Assembly (NCBI GenBank): GCA_013399855.1
Contig: VXAY01002085.1
Location: forward strand, 499,855-563,854
DNA: 64,000 nucleotides
Direction of reading: 5' to 3'
Origin: Oxyruncus cristatus
Taxonomy: Eukaryota > Chordata > Aves > Passeriformes > Cotingidae
The first letter of the stretch is position 1. Each line of letters begins with the position of its first letter. This document shows positions 10,490 to 22,462 of the stretch, in pieces. The position numbers and the translations under genes were made by a program. The notes beneath the pieces were generated by a model. That model had not been told where the DNA came from. It saw nothing but the letters and a program-made list of their open reading frames with translations, and made no database searches.

Positions 10490-11100
10490 TGTTTTGTTCA
10501 TAGAAGAAGGTTCTGTGAGTCTGACCCAGGCATCCCTTGACTCGCCCCCAGACCAGCCACACAGTTGCACAGTGATAGTGCAACACACTGTGGCCTTTTT
10601 GTTGGGTCACCTCCAGGCTGACAGCTCCCTGTGGGCCAGGAACTGGGAGCATCAGGAGTTCTTAATGGGATAGAACTTGGCAACCAGGGTCCATTTCAAC
10701 CTAAGCCAGAAGCAGGGCAACTGGGGGGCACTGGGGCAGCTCCAGCCCTGGGCATCATGCAGTGATGGCCTGAGGCTGGGCCAGCCACAGGTGGGCTTGG
10801 CTTGACATGGCCCCTCTCTGGTCAAGGCACAACTGTGAGGAACTGGAGACCAGTTTCTGTGGCTGTGTCACTGGAGCAGAAGTTCATGGCCACAGAGGGC
10901 TGATATGGGGTCCTGGGCCATGGGCAGGGTTGGATGAGTCACAGGAGGGCTGGGTAGGGGCACTGAGATCTGGTGGTGTTCTCTGGTCCCCGAGACTTTC
11001 CTCTGCTTCCATATGCAGGTGACATTTCCTACAGAAATTGAAAGCCAGGAAAAAAAAGAATAATTCCCAGGAACATGTGCCTGTGGCCAACCCCCGTTTT
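10490..11100. other. GC-rich patch of unknown origin in the inverted-repeat spacer
   Basis: About 600 bp of clearly higher GC than the surroundings, with GGGC/CTGGG-rich words near 10720-10990. Short open frames (10807-11022 plus, 10884-11090 minus) have biased composition and no recognisable domain. It could be an old LTR or other repeat fragment, but I see no defining ends. Confidence 0.45.
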
Positions 11101-12224
11101 ATAAAGATGGCATAACTATCAAAGAAAAGACAGCAACATTTAAAAGCAAGAAAGAAATAAGGCTGAAAATATCAAACATAGCATCACCTTTTCCAGTTCC
11201 TGATTAATAAAGCCTCTTCAACCACAGCTGTTTCATCACCTTGTGTTTGAAGTTTCTACATGCATGTTTTAGCAGGTATTACTAGCTGTGTCTTTGCCAG
11301 AATATCTTCTAAAAGACATTTCTTATGTTCCAGGGGAGGTGAAAAGCTTTGTTGGTGTAATTCCAATTTTTTAAACATCTAAAGAAGCAAACAGTTGATA
11401 TGTGGTTCTGTGATAGCAGCAGAAGCAAAGTGGCACCACAGCTTCCAAACCAGGATGCTTACAGTTTTCAAAATAGACTGAATAAAAACGTTGAGAGTAA
11501 TAAGTTGTTTATGCTCTGCATGCTCAAAGGCAGGTGCATTTGGTGCATAAACACTGTTTTTCCAAATGGAATGACAGTGTGGCACACATCATAATTCTGA
11601 CAGATATAATATCCATGTATTCCTGGAGTGTACTTTTAAAAAGCCAGATGAGTTCAGAAAAAAACATGGCTTTTAAAAACAATTTTAATAGGACATATGG
11701 ATCCTAAATTACAGGCTGACTAGGAAAAATAATACCTAAACCAGAATTTAAAAATAAAAAAAAAATATTAAAGCAGAAAAATATTCCCCATTTTTGAGTA
11801 ATAATACAGTGAAAACCTACCATCTCAGAGTTTTTTATCAAGACAGTAATTACTAAGATGTGGATATATGTTACATCATGTAACATCTTTTGTTATGTGG
11901 ACGCATTTATGACTACAGCCACCAGAGCACTGTCGTACCCAGAACTGTGGAAGTGAAACCTTAAATCCTTGTGAAGGTTTGGGGAACCATATACAGGCAT
12001 TGGTTTAAAATTAAAAAAAATTATGCATCTTTAAAAAGGCAGAACACAAGAAGATATCTAGAGCAAAAGTGAGATTTGGTATCAATCACTTTATGAAAGA
12101 AATTATAAGAAATATTTATGTTATATGAAACCATGAGAAAGGGGAAAGGGGATCAGATACACATATACCACATAATAGATTACAGTCACAAAGCTAGCAA
12201 GGGAATGCTTTATCCCTAGAAACT
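11101..12224. other. Unique AT-rich spacer DNA
   Basis: No gene or repeat recognised. On the minus strand this lies immediately downstream of the decayed coding sequence ending at 12225 and would correspond to its 3' flank. I see no clear AATAAA plus poly(A) tract that would mark a processed retrocopy. Confidence 0.5.
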
Positions 12225-13140
12225 TCAGAAAGTTAACTCTGACGAGGATGTTTTCAAGAAACTCCCAGGGAAAGAATGAAAGAAATAGTTTTTGATGTAG
12301 TGGTGTTGCTGGACTCCTTTGCTAAATAAAAATTTTCCTTGGCTGTCCAAAGAAGGAATATGCTTGTGTTTGTGCCTGGTTTTCCTAGGCACACCTATGC
12401 ATTCTTCCTGCATGTTGTCCCGTATTTCCTGAACAACAAGATCAGGGTACTCAGGTTTCTTCACATGGTCTACCACTTCTGGTTTTTTTGCAGTAGAATG
12501 AAACTTTGTTTCACTTTTCCTGATCATTCTGTTCCAAGTATGCCAAGGTTTGCTGAAGAGCTCTGCTATAAAGCTTAGCTCTTTCACATCCTGTTAAGCC
12601 TAGTTTTTGGAGACTCTCTCATATGTCTACATCCAAACAGTGGAAAATGTCATACCTAGTGTCTTCACTGGATAGTGGTGGTATCATTACTTGGTCCTGC
12701 TGGTTTGCAGATAACGGGTATATTTTTTTTTTCACTTGTGGTCTATCACTACTTGGCAGAAAACCCTGGAAATGGGCAAGTTCAAAACTTAGGGGATAAT
12801 AAACTCTCCAGCTTGTTTCACCAGTAGCTTTTCTTTTGAGAGACGGCCTCTTACTCTGCAGGTTTTAATGTGACAGGTTTTCAGCACATGTATCTGGCGA
12901 GACATTAAGAGGATGTTCTCTTTCAATGTATTCAGGGAAATTCAGAAATGTCTTTTATCAGGTCATCAGAAATAGATCAAAGCACAGCTTTCCTCAGCCT
13001 CTGGGGAAGAGATCAGCAGCTCCAGGAGGGACAGAAGCTGTTCAGGCACTGGGACATCATGCTCCTGTTTCTGCCTTGATATCAATCCAAGTATGTTGGA
13101 TCAACTCCTCTGCTTTTATTTTTGAGTGCTGGCTTTCCAA
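12225..13140 (-). pseudogene. Decayed protein-coding sequence, family not recognised
   Basis: Reading the minus strand from 13140 downward gives a chain of protein-like segments in changing frames. First is about 25 codons (including IKAEELIQHTWIDIKAE), then a frameshift near 13062 into about 32 codons containing VPVPEQLLSLLELLISSPEA. Another shift near 12970 leads to about 138 codons from 12944 to about 12531, broken by an in-frame TAA and a TGA (motifs HPLNVSPDTCAENL, FELAHFQGFLPSSDRPQ, LQQTLAYLEQNDQE). A one-base shift then gives the open frame that runs to a stop at 12225 (motifs KKPEYPDLVVQEIRDNMQEE and RKTRHKHKHIPS). Charged, low-stop composition is unusual in this AT-rich DNA. It totals about 300 residues with two stops and at least three shifts, so it is not functional as read. 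It may be a retrocopy or a large exon of a dead gene. I recognise no family. Confidence 0.55.
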
Positions 13141-13844
13141 ATATGAAATTTTTAAAACTGTTTTCACAGGAAAAAAAAGGAAAAACTGTTTTTAGCCTAA
13201 AAAACTCTTGTCATAAATGTTTAAATCAACAAACAGGTACCCATATGGTGACATAAGAACATCTTCAGACACTTAAGCAGAGAATGTCTTCCCATGACTA
13301 ATCTGTCTAAAGGTAAATTTTGGAACATCTCTTAGGGGTTATAAAGAACACTATGCATTTTGTATTGAGACTCATGTTGCAACACTTTCTACCCAGAAAA
13401 AATAATTTTGGATTCTAAAAAGGATGCTAAGATCCATGTGATACATACACTTAGGAAAAACATTCTTAATTTTGCCACTTCACAAGCAGAGTTATTCAAA
13501 TCTTTGATTAGGGTCATATTTATTTTCTTTGAGGGAATAAATGATTTATTGTTAAGACTTAAGTTCCCCAGAAATTTAACAAAAATATATTTGCATAAAA
13601 CTTTCTAATTCGTGAATTGTGAGAAACTGTAATACATACAATATTTTGAGGTGTTAAAGAAAGTAGCTGGTCTTCATTCTCCAGGGTATATTTTAAAAAA
13701 CTTTTCCCAGAGCTGCTAGGTAACCCTGCAAGAATAGTGGTAAAAGAGCACTGCTAGCGCTTCTTGGTCATCAGAAAAAGACCAGAAAAACAGTAGGGAC
13801 TGCTGTTAAGTTTTTCACTTGTTATCTATTTCCTATAGACCACC

Positions 13845-13990
13845 CTCTGCATCTTCAGAAGGAGCATGGTCCCTGTAGTCCTCCTCTTCTTGTTCCTGGT
13901 GATGGAATGCTGCCCTATCAGAACCTTTTTAAGGATGGCACCATATGGATTTACCACAGAGACCACCATGAAGTTCCTCCACACCTCAGA
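13845..13990 (-). pseudogene. Possible second coding remnant, weak
   Basis: On the minus strand one frame reads about 44 codons with a single stop and includes AAFHHQEQEEEDYRDHAPSE, which has protein-like acidic composition. An overlapping frame is also open for about 58 codons, so coding origin is not certain. It lies between the stronger remnant (12225-13140) and the one at about 14112-14340, on the same strand, which would fit separate exons of one lost gene. Confidence 0.25.
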
Positions 13991-14111
13991 ATTTACTTTT
14001 CTCTTTTAGATACCTTTAGAGTGATACCCTTAAATTTAAGGCAACCATTCTCCTAGCTGTAAGGAATTGCATGTTTTGGAACTTGGCAAAATTTATGGAG
14101 TGATATGCTCA

Positions 14112-14340
14112 TCAAATGGAAACTTACTTGCCAGTTCAGCTAAGTAGTCACCAAATGGATGGGTCCCAGTTTCCTGTAGAATTTCTGAATATCAAAGCAT
14201 CTGTGTCATGATAAAAGCAGTGGTCATGCAGCATGTAGAAGAGAAAGTTAGCATTGCACTCTGGAGTCACATTGCCCTTGGCATGTTTCCACAAGGCAAA
14301 AAGACAAAAGATCACTGTCAGGTGCAAATTGTGACCTTTT
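14112..14340 (-). pseudogene. Possible exon remnant with splice-donor-like end
   Basis: The minus strand from about 14338 gives about 60 open codons with motifs WKHAKGNVTPECNANF and LHDHCFYHDTDALIF. A one-base shift near 14165 then continues as FGDYLAELAS and meets GCAAGTAAGTTT at about 14122-14133, a good match to a vertebrate 5' splice site. The shift and the absence of a clear 3' splice site mean it is not intact. The whole open frame on this strand runs 14438-14148 and its first ~17 codons fall in the right inverted-repeat arm. I do not recognise the family. Same strand as the 12.2-13.1 kb remnant. Confidence 0.35.
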
Positions 14341-14421
14341 CCTCCTGGACAAGTGTGTTCCCAGATCCCAGGGACAATACTATGTCTGTTTCCTGTACAC
14401 ATGATGTGGGGTACAGAACAT

Positions 14422-15494
14422 GAAATAAAGGTATACACAAGGATATGCTCTTGGATTTCCTTCCTTCAAAAGTGTCTCCCTTCACAAGCAGCAGCCTTCT
14501 TCGAGACTGCAGAGGTCACAAAGTACAGTTTAGTCACTCTGTTCCTTCTGTAGGAAAATGGGAAAGGTATCACTGTGAAGCCACTAAAGTTTGGCTCCTC
14601 CTGCCCTCTGGCGGCAGAACCAAAAGTGATTACGAGTGGATGAAGTCTGACGTCTTGTGCTCCAAGAGAAAAACAACACCAAAGCATCCCAACCAACTCC
14701 AAGCCTAACTCAGACCAATTTCAGTGAGATTTGCAAAGCCCTTTGCTACACTTGTTTGGCCCCAGACATCTCCCTTGACACCAAGTGCCAGCACAGGGAG
14801 TGTCAGTAGCCAGAAGCCTTGACTCAGAGATGCTGTGGCACTCCAGCAGGCTCTGCTGTGTCTGCCTTGCAGTGTGATCCTACTAAGCTACCAGCCAGTA
14901 GACAAATCATTTTCCTCTTTTTCTCTTGTCACAGCAGGCAAGCTGTTTTCCTGCTTCAGAGAAGAAGAGCCTAAAGGAAAAGTGTCCTTTAACTGTCAGT
15001 GTTCCCTTGCTGTGTCTACCTTTCTAATCAATAGCTCTTGGGTATCACTGGGCAAAGCAAAGATGTTGTTCAATATCAAATAATTGCCTTCCTTTCCTGG
15101 CTTTTGTGTTAGCCCCTGAGAAGTAGTAAAAATGTCCCTGGAAATTGTAGGTAGGCCATGTCTCTGAAAATCAATTTGATTTTACTGCACTTATACTTGC
15201 ACATGTGTGAAAGGTTTTAGGAAATTTTTTCATTGAAAACACTGCCACCAAGAAGAGCAGGTCAAGAAATAATCAGCATTCTTGTCCATCTTGCTCAAGA
15301 ACTGATTAAAGCAAAATAAATTGGAAAACTGAAAATGCTGCATATCTTTTATTCGTCTGTCTTTGATTGTTAGCTCCCATCTTCTCAGAGGAAATAAAAG
15401 AAAAGGGAGTAATAAAAGAGAACAGCTCTGGTCAGAGTTTTAGGTAGGAGAATAGCTATGCCCCTGGTGGGTTTTGAAGGCCTTTTTCCCTTAA
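14422..15494 (-). repeat. Right arm of large inverted repeat
   Basis: Reverse-complement partner of 8523-9916. Positions 14422-15126 are nearly identical and gapless with 9916-9212. From about 15127 outward the match falls to roughly 75-80% and the ~300-bp block of the left arm is missing. The inner boundary is sharp at 14422. A few dozen bases past it toward the spacer still show weak similarity (around a GTAC..GTACAGG..AACA pattern), suggesting that the original duplication was older and longer than the near-identical core. Confidence 0.92.
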
Positions 15495-18400
15495 GCCTGT
15501 GGTGAAAAGCCTATTTTGAAATCTAGTTATTCCTGTATTCAAATAAGAACAGTATAAAATCTGACTCTTGAATATAATAACCACACATATACATATTTGC
15601 TTGCAGTTTGGATGCCACTTCCAGAGGAACCTTCTCTCACCATTTATTTTTTACAGTGCTTTTGATCCATGTTGTTCCACCAATGGCTGAAGCTTGCCTG
15701 ACGAATACTCCTTCCACACTTGTAACATGGATTTCAAGGAAAACGGGATTACCTGTTAAAGACAGTTATGAATAGCAGAAATGAAAATTTACTGGAGTTC
15801 TCTTTGGAGATTTTGGTACTATAATGTAAGCAGATTATGTAAAATACCCATATTTTCATTGTTTCAGTAAAATAAAATACTGCGATGCTTTTTCTGTAGT
15901 AGCACATGGCTTTGATCTGTGCTTTAATTCTGGTTACTCATCATTCTTTCAATGGATTTGCATCACTAGGAAATGTTTTTGGAAAGAGGTATGTATGCTT
16001 CTTACACCTAGGGATGTGATCTTATCCCTTTGGGATTTAAGACAGCAAATAAGATGCATGCCTCTGTTTTTACCTCTTACTATAACGTGTGAGGCCACAT
16101 GTTCATAATGAATGGTATATAGAAATGTCTTCATATTCAGAACAAGATGTTGGTTAGTTACAGTGACATTATTCATATTGATCTGCATATTTCCACAGAA
16201 ATATATTGGGCAGAATATCAATGCTTTGAGGAGTAACTTATGGAGATGTCATACAGATGACATATGAGTCTCAGACTTAATCTTTTGCTCTTCTTCATGC
16301 CAGTGATGCTAAAAACAATGTTATACTAATGATGGTACAATATAAATATAGCTCTCAATTAACAGAACTCTGATAATTAATAAATTACATTTTATGTCCG
16401 GGAGCCTTTTGCTATTAATCATAATTTGTTTGGGGATATAAGCAAAACATGGTTAATGATTCTAAGCAGACTGTGATTATGAAATTAGATGTAGCCTTTT
16501 TTTTTTCCTGGATCCTATTAAGATAGTTTCTCAGTCAGAAGCCTGTAGTTATTTTCATTGAAATCTTGAACTTACTAAGCATGATTGTTTGGGTTAGGTA
16601 AGGATTAGCAGGTTTCTGATCGTTCCAGAAAATAGGACTGATGGAGTGGCAGTGCCATAATAGTCTCATTCTCTCATTGCAAAGCTTTATCTTGCTTTTG
16701 TGAGATGGATATATTCCCAGCCCTTATGCAGAGTCATGAAGAAAAAAATACAGCTGTGCTCAGAATACATTTTGGAAGATAGAGGGTAAAATACAAGACA
16801 CAGGATTTAAGTCCTTTCTGCCATTACCTCCACTTTAATGTTGTAATATTTTATACAGAAGACAGTCTAAAATGTGTTATTGACAAACAACAACAAACCC
16901 TGAAGCTGCTCAGGCAGCTTCAAATAAATTTCAAAATCTCTGTCTCTGCATTACAAAATCTACCATGAATTGTGCAATTGAGCTACCTGTATTTAGGGAA
17001 ACTGCAGGGGCCAGCACAGCCTGTTTGCAAAGAATGAACCTCATCCTGAGAAAATCACCTTCCCCATCGTGTTATGTCTCCTGCTGTATCAGACAGAAAG
17101 GTTAGTCCTACATTTGATAGTCATGGTATTTGAATTTAGAAGGCTCTCTCTTCCCATAAATTGAGTTTTAACTTGAAGTAAAAAGCTGCAACTGATGCAT
17201 TGAGCTCAGTTGTTCTAGAGGACTATGATAGGAATGAAGGTTTCTCAAATGCTGCTGTCCTTAGACTTTAAATTGTTAGAACTTTGCCTGTATTTGAGTG
17301 TATTAGCTTATTAGGCAAATGATGCTAAGTCAGAGCTGAGAATGAGTCTATCTATAAGGAGTAAATGTAACTACATGCCGGACAAAATAAAATCTTCAGT
17401 GAATAAAGGACATACCTACTTACAGAAGCAGTATGCATTTCTAATGTTGGCATAAAAAAATCATGGTTGTGAAATAAGACTTTGCTGAGGAAAATTGTCT
17501 CTCTGTATACTTAGATAATATGGATACAATACAGTGCTGGAGTATTGAGAAAAACACGTGAACTGGGTTTTTAAGGCACTCTTACATAGTAGATTAAGGG
17601 GAGTAGAAGCCACTTCACTCCTTTCAACAGCATGATGAAACTGCCAGTCGTAGACTACCTGATTATAACATCTAAGCAGTAATTTCTGATAGTCAAACTA
17701 CTGGGAAGTATCTTATAACTAATAGATACTATAAAGAAGATTCCTTCTTAACTGCTGGTCTTTGAGTTGATGTGTCCATATATTTTTCCTTGGCAACTTC
17801 ATATATGGTAAAACTCAAACACTTCTTGGAAAGTAAGGTGCTGATGAGGTGGGTATTGTAACCGTATTTTGACTTCCCTCTTCCTTGAATAAACTGTCAC
17901 ACAAACCAACAGTAGGACTTAAGAAGTGCATGTGTGTTATTTAAATTGGAAAAAATGTAATTCCAAGGGGAAAAAAAAAGAAAAAAAGAAAAATGGGAAC
18001 CTTGAATTCTTGAACAGCTGTTATGTTTTTCAGGAGGAAGTGATCTTAAAATATTTTGTTGAAAAAGAAAAGCTACACAAAATCTAAATGGATGTTATCA
18101 CAACAATCTGGACCTCTAAACTAAATTCTAAGTTTCATAGCCCTTTTTACTGTAATTGTCCTATAATTATGGAAACACACATATGCATGTACATACCGAG
18201 AGAAAAAAAGCATATGCTATTAGGATTTGCTATCTAAAGAACAAAATGTATATAGCTGTCTATGACATTTAAGAGCTTACTACTCTATAGGTCACAGTGC
18301 TTGTATCATTTTGCAAAGAAAAATCTATTTAACTGGTACACTATTGCTACTGTGAGGTTAAATAAAGGCACAAGCTGAGAGTACCTTGTCTGCAAAAAAA

Positions 18401-18783
18401 AAAGTTTGTCATTTGCATGATATACTATTTTTGTTTATTTTAAATTACATACATGGCATCTTTGAAGCTTCTTGAAACTGTTGAGAGGACACTGTATGTA
18501 TAAGTGTTTTTTATATGAATATGCATATGTATGGAAAGAAATTCACAATGTGTACTTTCAGAACATCTGTATATCAACTGGTCATTTTATGATCCCTTTA
18601 ACATCAACAAAGAGAAAGAAATGCACCATACAGATTCCTACCTAACTAGCTAATTTTAAACACCTACCTTAAGATGGTCAATCGTGCTGTGAACCTAAAT
18701 GTTCACACTCTTGAGCAGTTTATTATTTGACACTGAGTATAACTGAAACTAGAAAGACCAGTTTAAGTGTAGACATATATAAT
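15495..18783. other. Unique AT-rich DNA, no gene seen
   Basis: About 3.3 kb of AT-rich sequence. The minus frame at 15949-16221 (90 codons) has no recognisable domain. Small A-rich runs occur (for example 17971-17992). No repeat family recognised. Confidence 0.55.
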
Positions 18784-19125
18784 GGAATCATAGAGTTTTA
18801 AGGTTGGAAAAGACCTTTAAGATTATCAAGTCCAGCTGTCAACCCAGCAGCATCACCATGTTCACCATTAGATCCTTACTCAAGTGCCATATTCACACGT
18901 TTTTTGAATACTTCCAATGACAGTGACTCCATCACTTCCCTGGGCAACCTGTTCCAATGCTTTACAAACCTTTCAGTGAAGAAATTTTTCCTAATATCCA
19001 GGCTAAACCTCCCCTGGTGTAACTTGAGGCCATTTTCTTTCATCCTGTCACTTGCTACTTGGGAGAAGAGAATGACACCCCCCTCACTACAACTTCCTTT
19101 TAAACAGCTACGTGTGATTACACAC
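18784..19125 (-). mobile_element. CR1 LINE fragment, 5'-truncated
   Basis: It starts with the reverse complement of the CR1 3' end (GGAATCATAGAGTTTTAAGGTTGG). Inward on the minus strand it encodes a recognisable C-terminus of CR1 ORF2, seen in frame 18876-19178 as the NRLPREV motif preceded by LDIRKNFF. The element stops before the reverse-transcriptase catalytic core, so it is a dead 5'-truncated insertion. Confidence 0.9.
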
Positions 19126-22100
19126 TCCATACCACCTCCATAGGAGCACTGTGAAGTTGAGTACCACACTTTGTACACAAAACCAAAGATATCTTACATA
19201 GTTTTGTAGCAGAAATATGACAGATTTTTGTTTGGTTTGATTTTGTTTGTGGGATTTTTTTTTGTTTCTGTTTTCTTTTGAGAGGATGATTGTGGAAGTC
19301 TGTCAGATTCTTCACAGGAACAGCTTGGATTTTGTGAAAATGAAACGTGGTGTTGAATGTGTCCCGAAGTGAAGTTTAGAGCACTAAGAACCTGCATCTG
19401 TAACTTTTGGTGAGATTGTGACAATTTCTAAGTGCTACACAAATACCTTTGGTATAATTGATAGAACCTTCTCTAGAGAGCAATGCAAATTTTTAGATAT
19501 GGACAAGTACAACATACTTGGAAATCCACATGTCTGCGGCATTATCTCCATAACTTTGACAAAAATATGATTAAAGAGCTAGGGACATCTTTGCTTCTCA
19601 CACTTTGCCCTTGTTGAATGTGTGTTTGTCCTTGTGCTTATATTTGTGTTCATAGATTGAAATTTTTTGGTTTTATGCAAGTCAGTGGCAGTTTTGTTAC
19701 TGAATTGTCATACACCTAATGTGACAATGATTTCATCCTTTGCAAAAGAGAGCCCTGGGACCATTTTCCATAAGCTTTCCTTCTCACCTCCTCTCTCTGC
19801 TTTCTAACCTAATCTACTGTAATTCAATCTTTCTTCATAGGAATGTAGATAATTAGTCAGAAGATGGAAGAGTCTTTCTTCCATGGCTTTGTTTTGACTG
19901 ATTTGTATAAGTGATTTTGTATAATGTTTATTTCCATTAACAAGTTATCAGACAAAACTATATACATGGGAACAAAACTATGGATACAAATAACTTGCTT
20001 TCTACACTGTCCTATTTACTTTAATCAGCTCAGAGTTTTTCTAATATATCCTGCAGAAATGAGATAGAGCACAAATATAAGTTTTGTTAACAAGTGAGTA
20101 AATCCTGTCTGTAGCAACACCTTTGGGCAAAAGTCTTTCTTGGAAGAAATGGGCACTAATTGTGGAAAATATTTTTAAATAGATAGAATTACAGTGTTTT
20201 AAAATCAGATAACCTGTTTATAAAAAAAGTCTGCTTGGATAGCTCAACATATTACACTCACGAATTAGCTGCCTACTTATATGTTGCTTAAAATTGTATG
20301 TTTTTTTTTTACTTTTAAAACTGTGTTGACAGGGATGAAGCAACACAGAGAGAGAGTTCACTAGGGGATCTCTCTAAGAAAATGTCAAGTGGAGACAAGT
20401 ACACTACAGCTTTGCTTACTGTCACTTGATTTCTGCCAACAAGGAAGACCTTTTAAGTGAGGAGAAGCCAGTGACAGATGAATAAGCCTAATGGGTGAGA
20501 AGGTGAAGGGGACATGTGTGTCTTTTTATGGCTCCATGAATTGAAAATACCGATTCTAAAATTACATGCAGGGTGATATGATCTCAGAATATCATACTAG
20601 CTTTTCTTAAATTAACCTGCTCCAGGCTTACATCTGCTTCAATATAAATATCTGTGTTATCTCGTTATGGAAATGTGCGTAAATAGATAATGTCTAATAT
20701 GGCAATCCAAAACGTATTTCCTTTGTTTGAATCTTTTAGGTATTCCAAACAGAATTTAGCAGATTTCCCTTATCACCAAAATCAGTAACTGGTTAATTCT
20801 TATATACAATGTACAGTTTGCAATAGCTATGTAATACTCAATCCAATTTTCAGTTGAGAAAGGAACAATAGAGGACTATATGGCTCATTTGCTTTGCTGG
20901 AAATGTAATAAGAATCTCCAATGAAATAAAAAAAAAAAATCTACAATCATTGTAGATCCTTCTCATTTTTTATTTTAAATTAAAGACTTTTAAAGTGTAT
21001 TTGAATTCATAGTAATATTATTCAAGACACTGTAATTCAATAATGTTAATTTTCTATGAGTACATTTAAGGCAAAAGGGAAGATCATGTTCAGAAACAAG
21101 GTTTAATGACTTAATATCCAAAATAGGTATCTGTTCAAGGGACCTAATAGAATAGCCTGAATATGTACTCCAAGCTATTAGAATAGAAGGAGCCTCTAAC
21201 AGGCCATTTCTAATCAACAAGCCAGAAAACTTCTTCCTTCAACAAAATTTTGAAGCTTCATATTATTGTCATTCACAGTCCTCAAATCTCCTTAGCATGT
21301 AAGGGCTATCACACCAGACTTATGCAGAGAGATACTTAGCACAACCAGGAAAACACCTTTTTTTTTTTTTTCTTTTTAGTAGAGGCAATCATTTTACTAC
21401 TTATCATTTCTGAACTTTAACCACGAGTCCTAGAGCCCTCATAAAATCCTGTGATTGCATGCTCCGCTAGACAGATAACGTTAACCCAGATCCTTCCTCC
21501 TCGTGTCAAAAACACTGGAGGGGAAGTGCGGAGCAATGAAAATATAGCTCTATCAGGAGGAAAGCAGGACACCGTTATTAATTCCTTTTTGCTTTACCCC
21601 AAACCGTTGGCTTCTAGCCCTTGCAAAGATCAACCTGCATATAGCAATTATATAAGAAGCTCTTGCAAGTACAACAGGTCCCTTTTAGCCTCAAGCATAC
21701 AGTGTGATGGGTATGCAGGTCATAAATAGTTCTCCAGGTTTGTTACATCCCTTCCTCTTCCCTTGCATTATTTCTGCACATGGATTGTACAGTATCCTCC
21801 TATTTTTATTCGTGATTTTGGGGCCAAGGTGTTAATACTTATTCTACTTCTATTGTATACTTTCTTAACTTTTGTGGAAGGAATATTCTAGACTCGGTAA
21901 AAGCGCTCATAATTTTTAAAGTAAAGTAACTCCACATAAATTAGTGAGAGACTGAATCCCTACCCTGAATTCATCATCAACATAAAGTGCTAATTATGCA
22001 GAATATAAAGGATATGAAGAAAAACAAGAGTAAAGGCCAGAATCTTCAGTGATTTCTGTATACTTCAGCAATTTGCAATCCTTGTTTTAACTTAGACAAC

Positions 22101-22462
22101 GGAAAGCTTAGAATAATTTTGGCTGTTATGACCAGAGTCTTCAAACATGTAAATAGACTATATTGTTTATTTTCTTTGCTTTGATATTTCAAACATCTGG
22201 TCCTTCTGTATTTTATATTTGATTTTTTTTTTCTTAGTGAGATTTGCATGAAATTCTTTTTATGTGGGAACCATAAGTTTATCTTAAAAATACAAGTTTA
22301 GTCTACAGAAGAAAGAGACTGCATATTTTGAATAAACAAATGTAACTACATAAGATAGAAAGATACATAAGTAGATAGATAGATAGACAGAGAGATACAT
22401 AGACAGATAGATAGATATCTTAGAACACCCTGTCTATTTTTATTAGAAATGTTTTAAAGAAC
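19126..22462. other. Unique AT-rich DNA with a GATA-type microsatellite near the end
   Basis: No gene recognised in about 3.3 kb. Minor structure: a small palindrome ATCTACAA-TCA-TTGTAGAT at about 20939-20957 and an A/T homopolymer near 21357-21372. Frames such as 20990-21220 (minus) and 21451-21729 (plus) carry no identifiable domain. Confidence 0.55.
22372..22417 (+). repeat. Imperfect (GATA)n microsatellite
   Basis: A run of TAGA/GATA units interrupted by CAGA and GATACATA variants. It is a decayed tetranucleotide repeat just upstream of the ERV LTR. Confidence 0.85.

Noticed and set aside
10216..10673. Long frames with Gly-Trp-Asp-Gly-Met or Ser-His-Pro-Ile-Pro repeats
   Set aside because: They are translations of the (ATCCC)18 microsatellite in different frames. 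A 5-bp unit without stops is open in every frame.
13866..14009. Signal-peptide-like plus-strand frame beginning MVPVVLLFLFLV
   Set aside because: Only about 47 codons, antisense to a candidate minus-strand remnant. There is no downstream domain or splice site, and short hydrophobic starts are common by chance.
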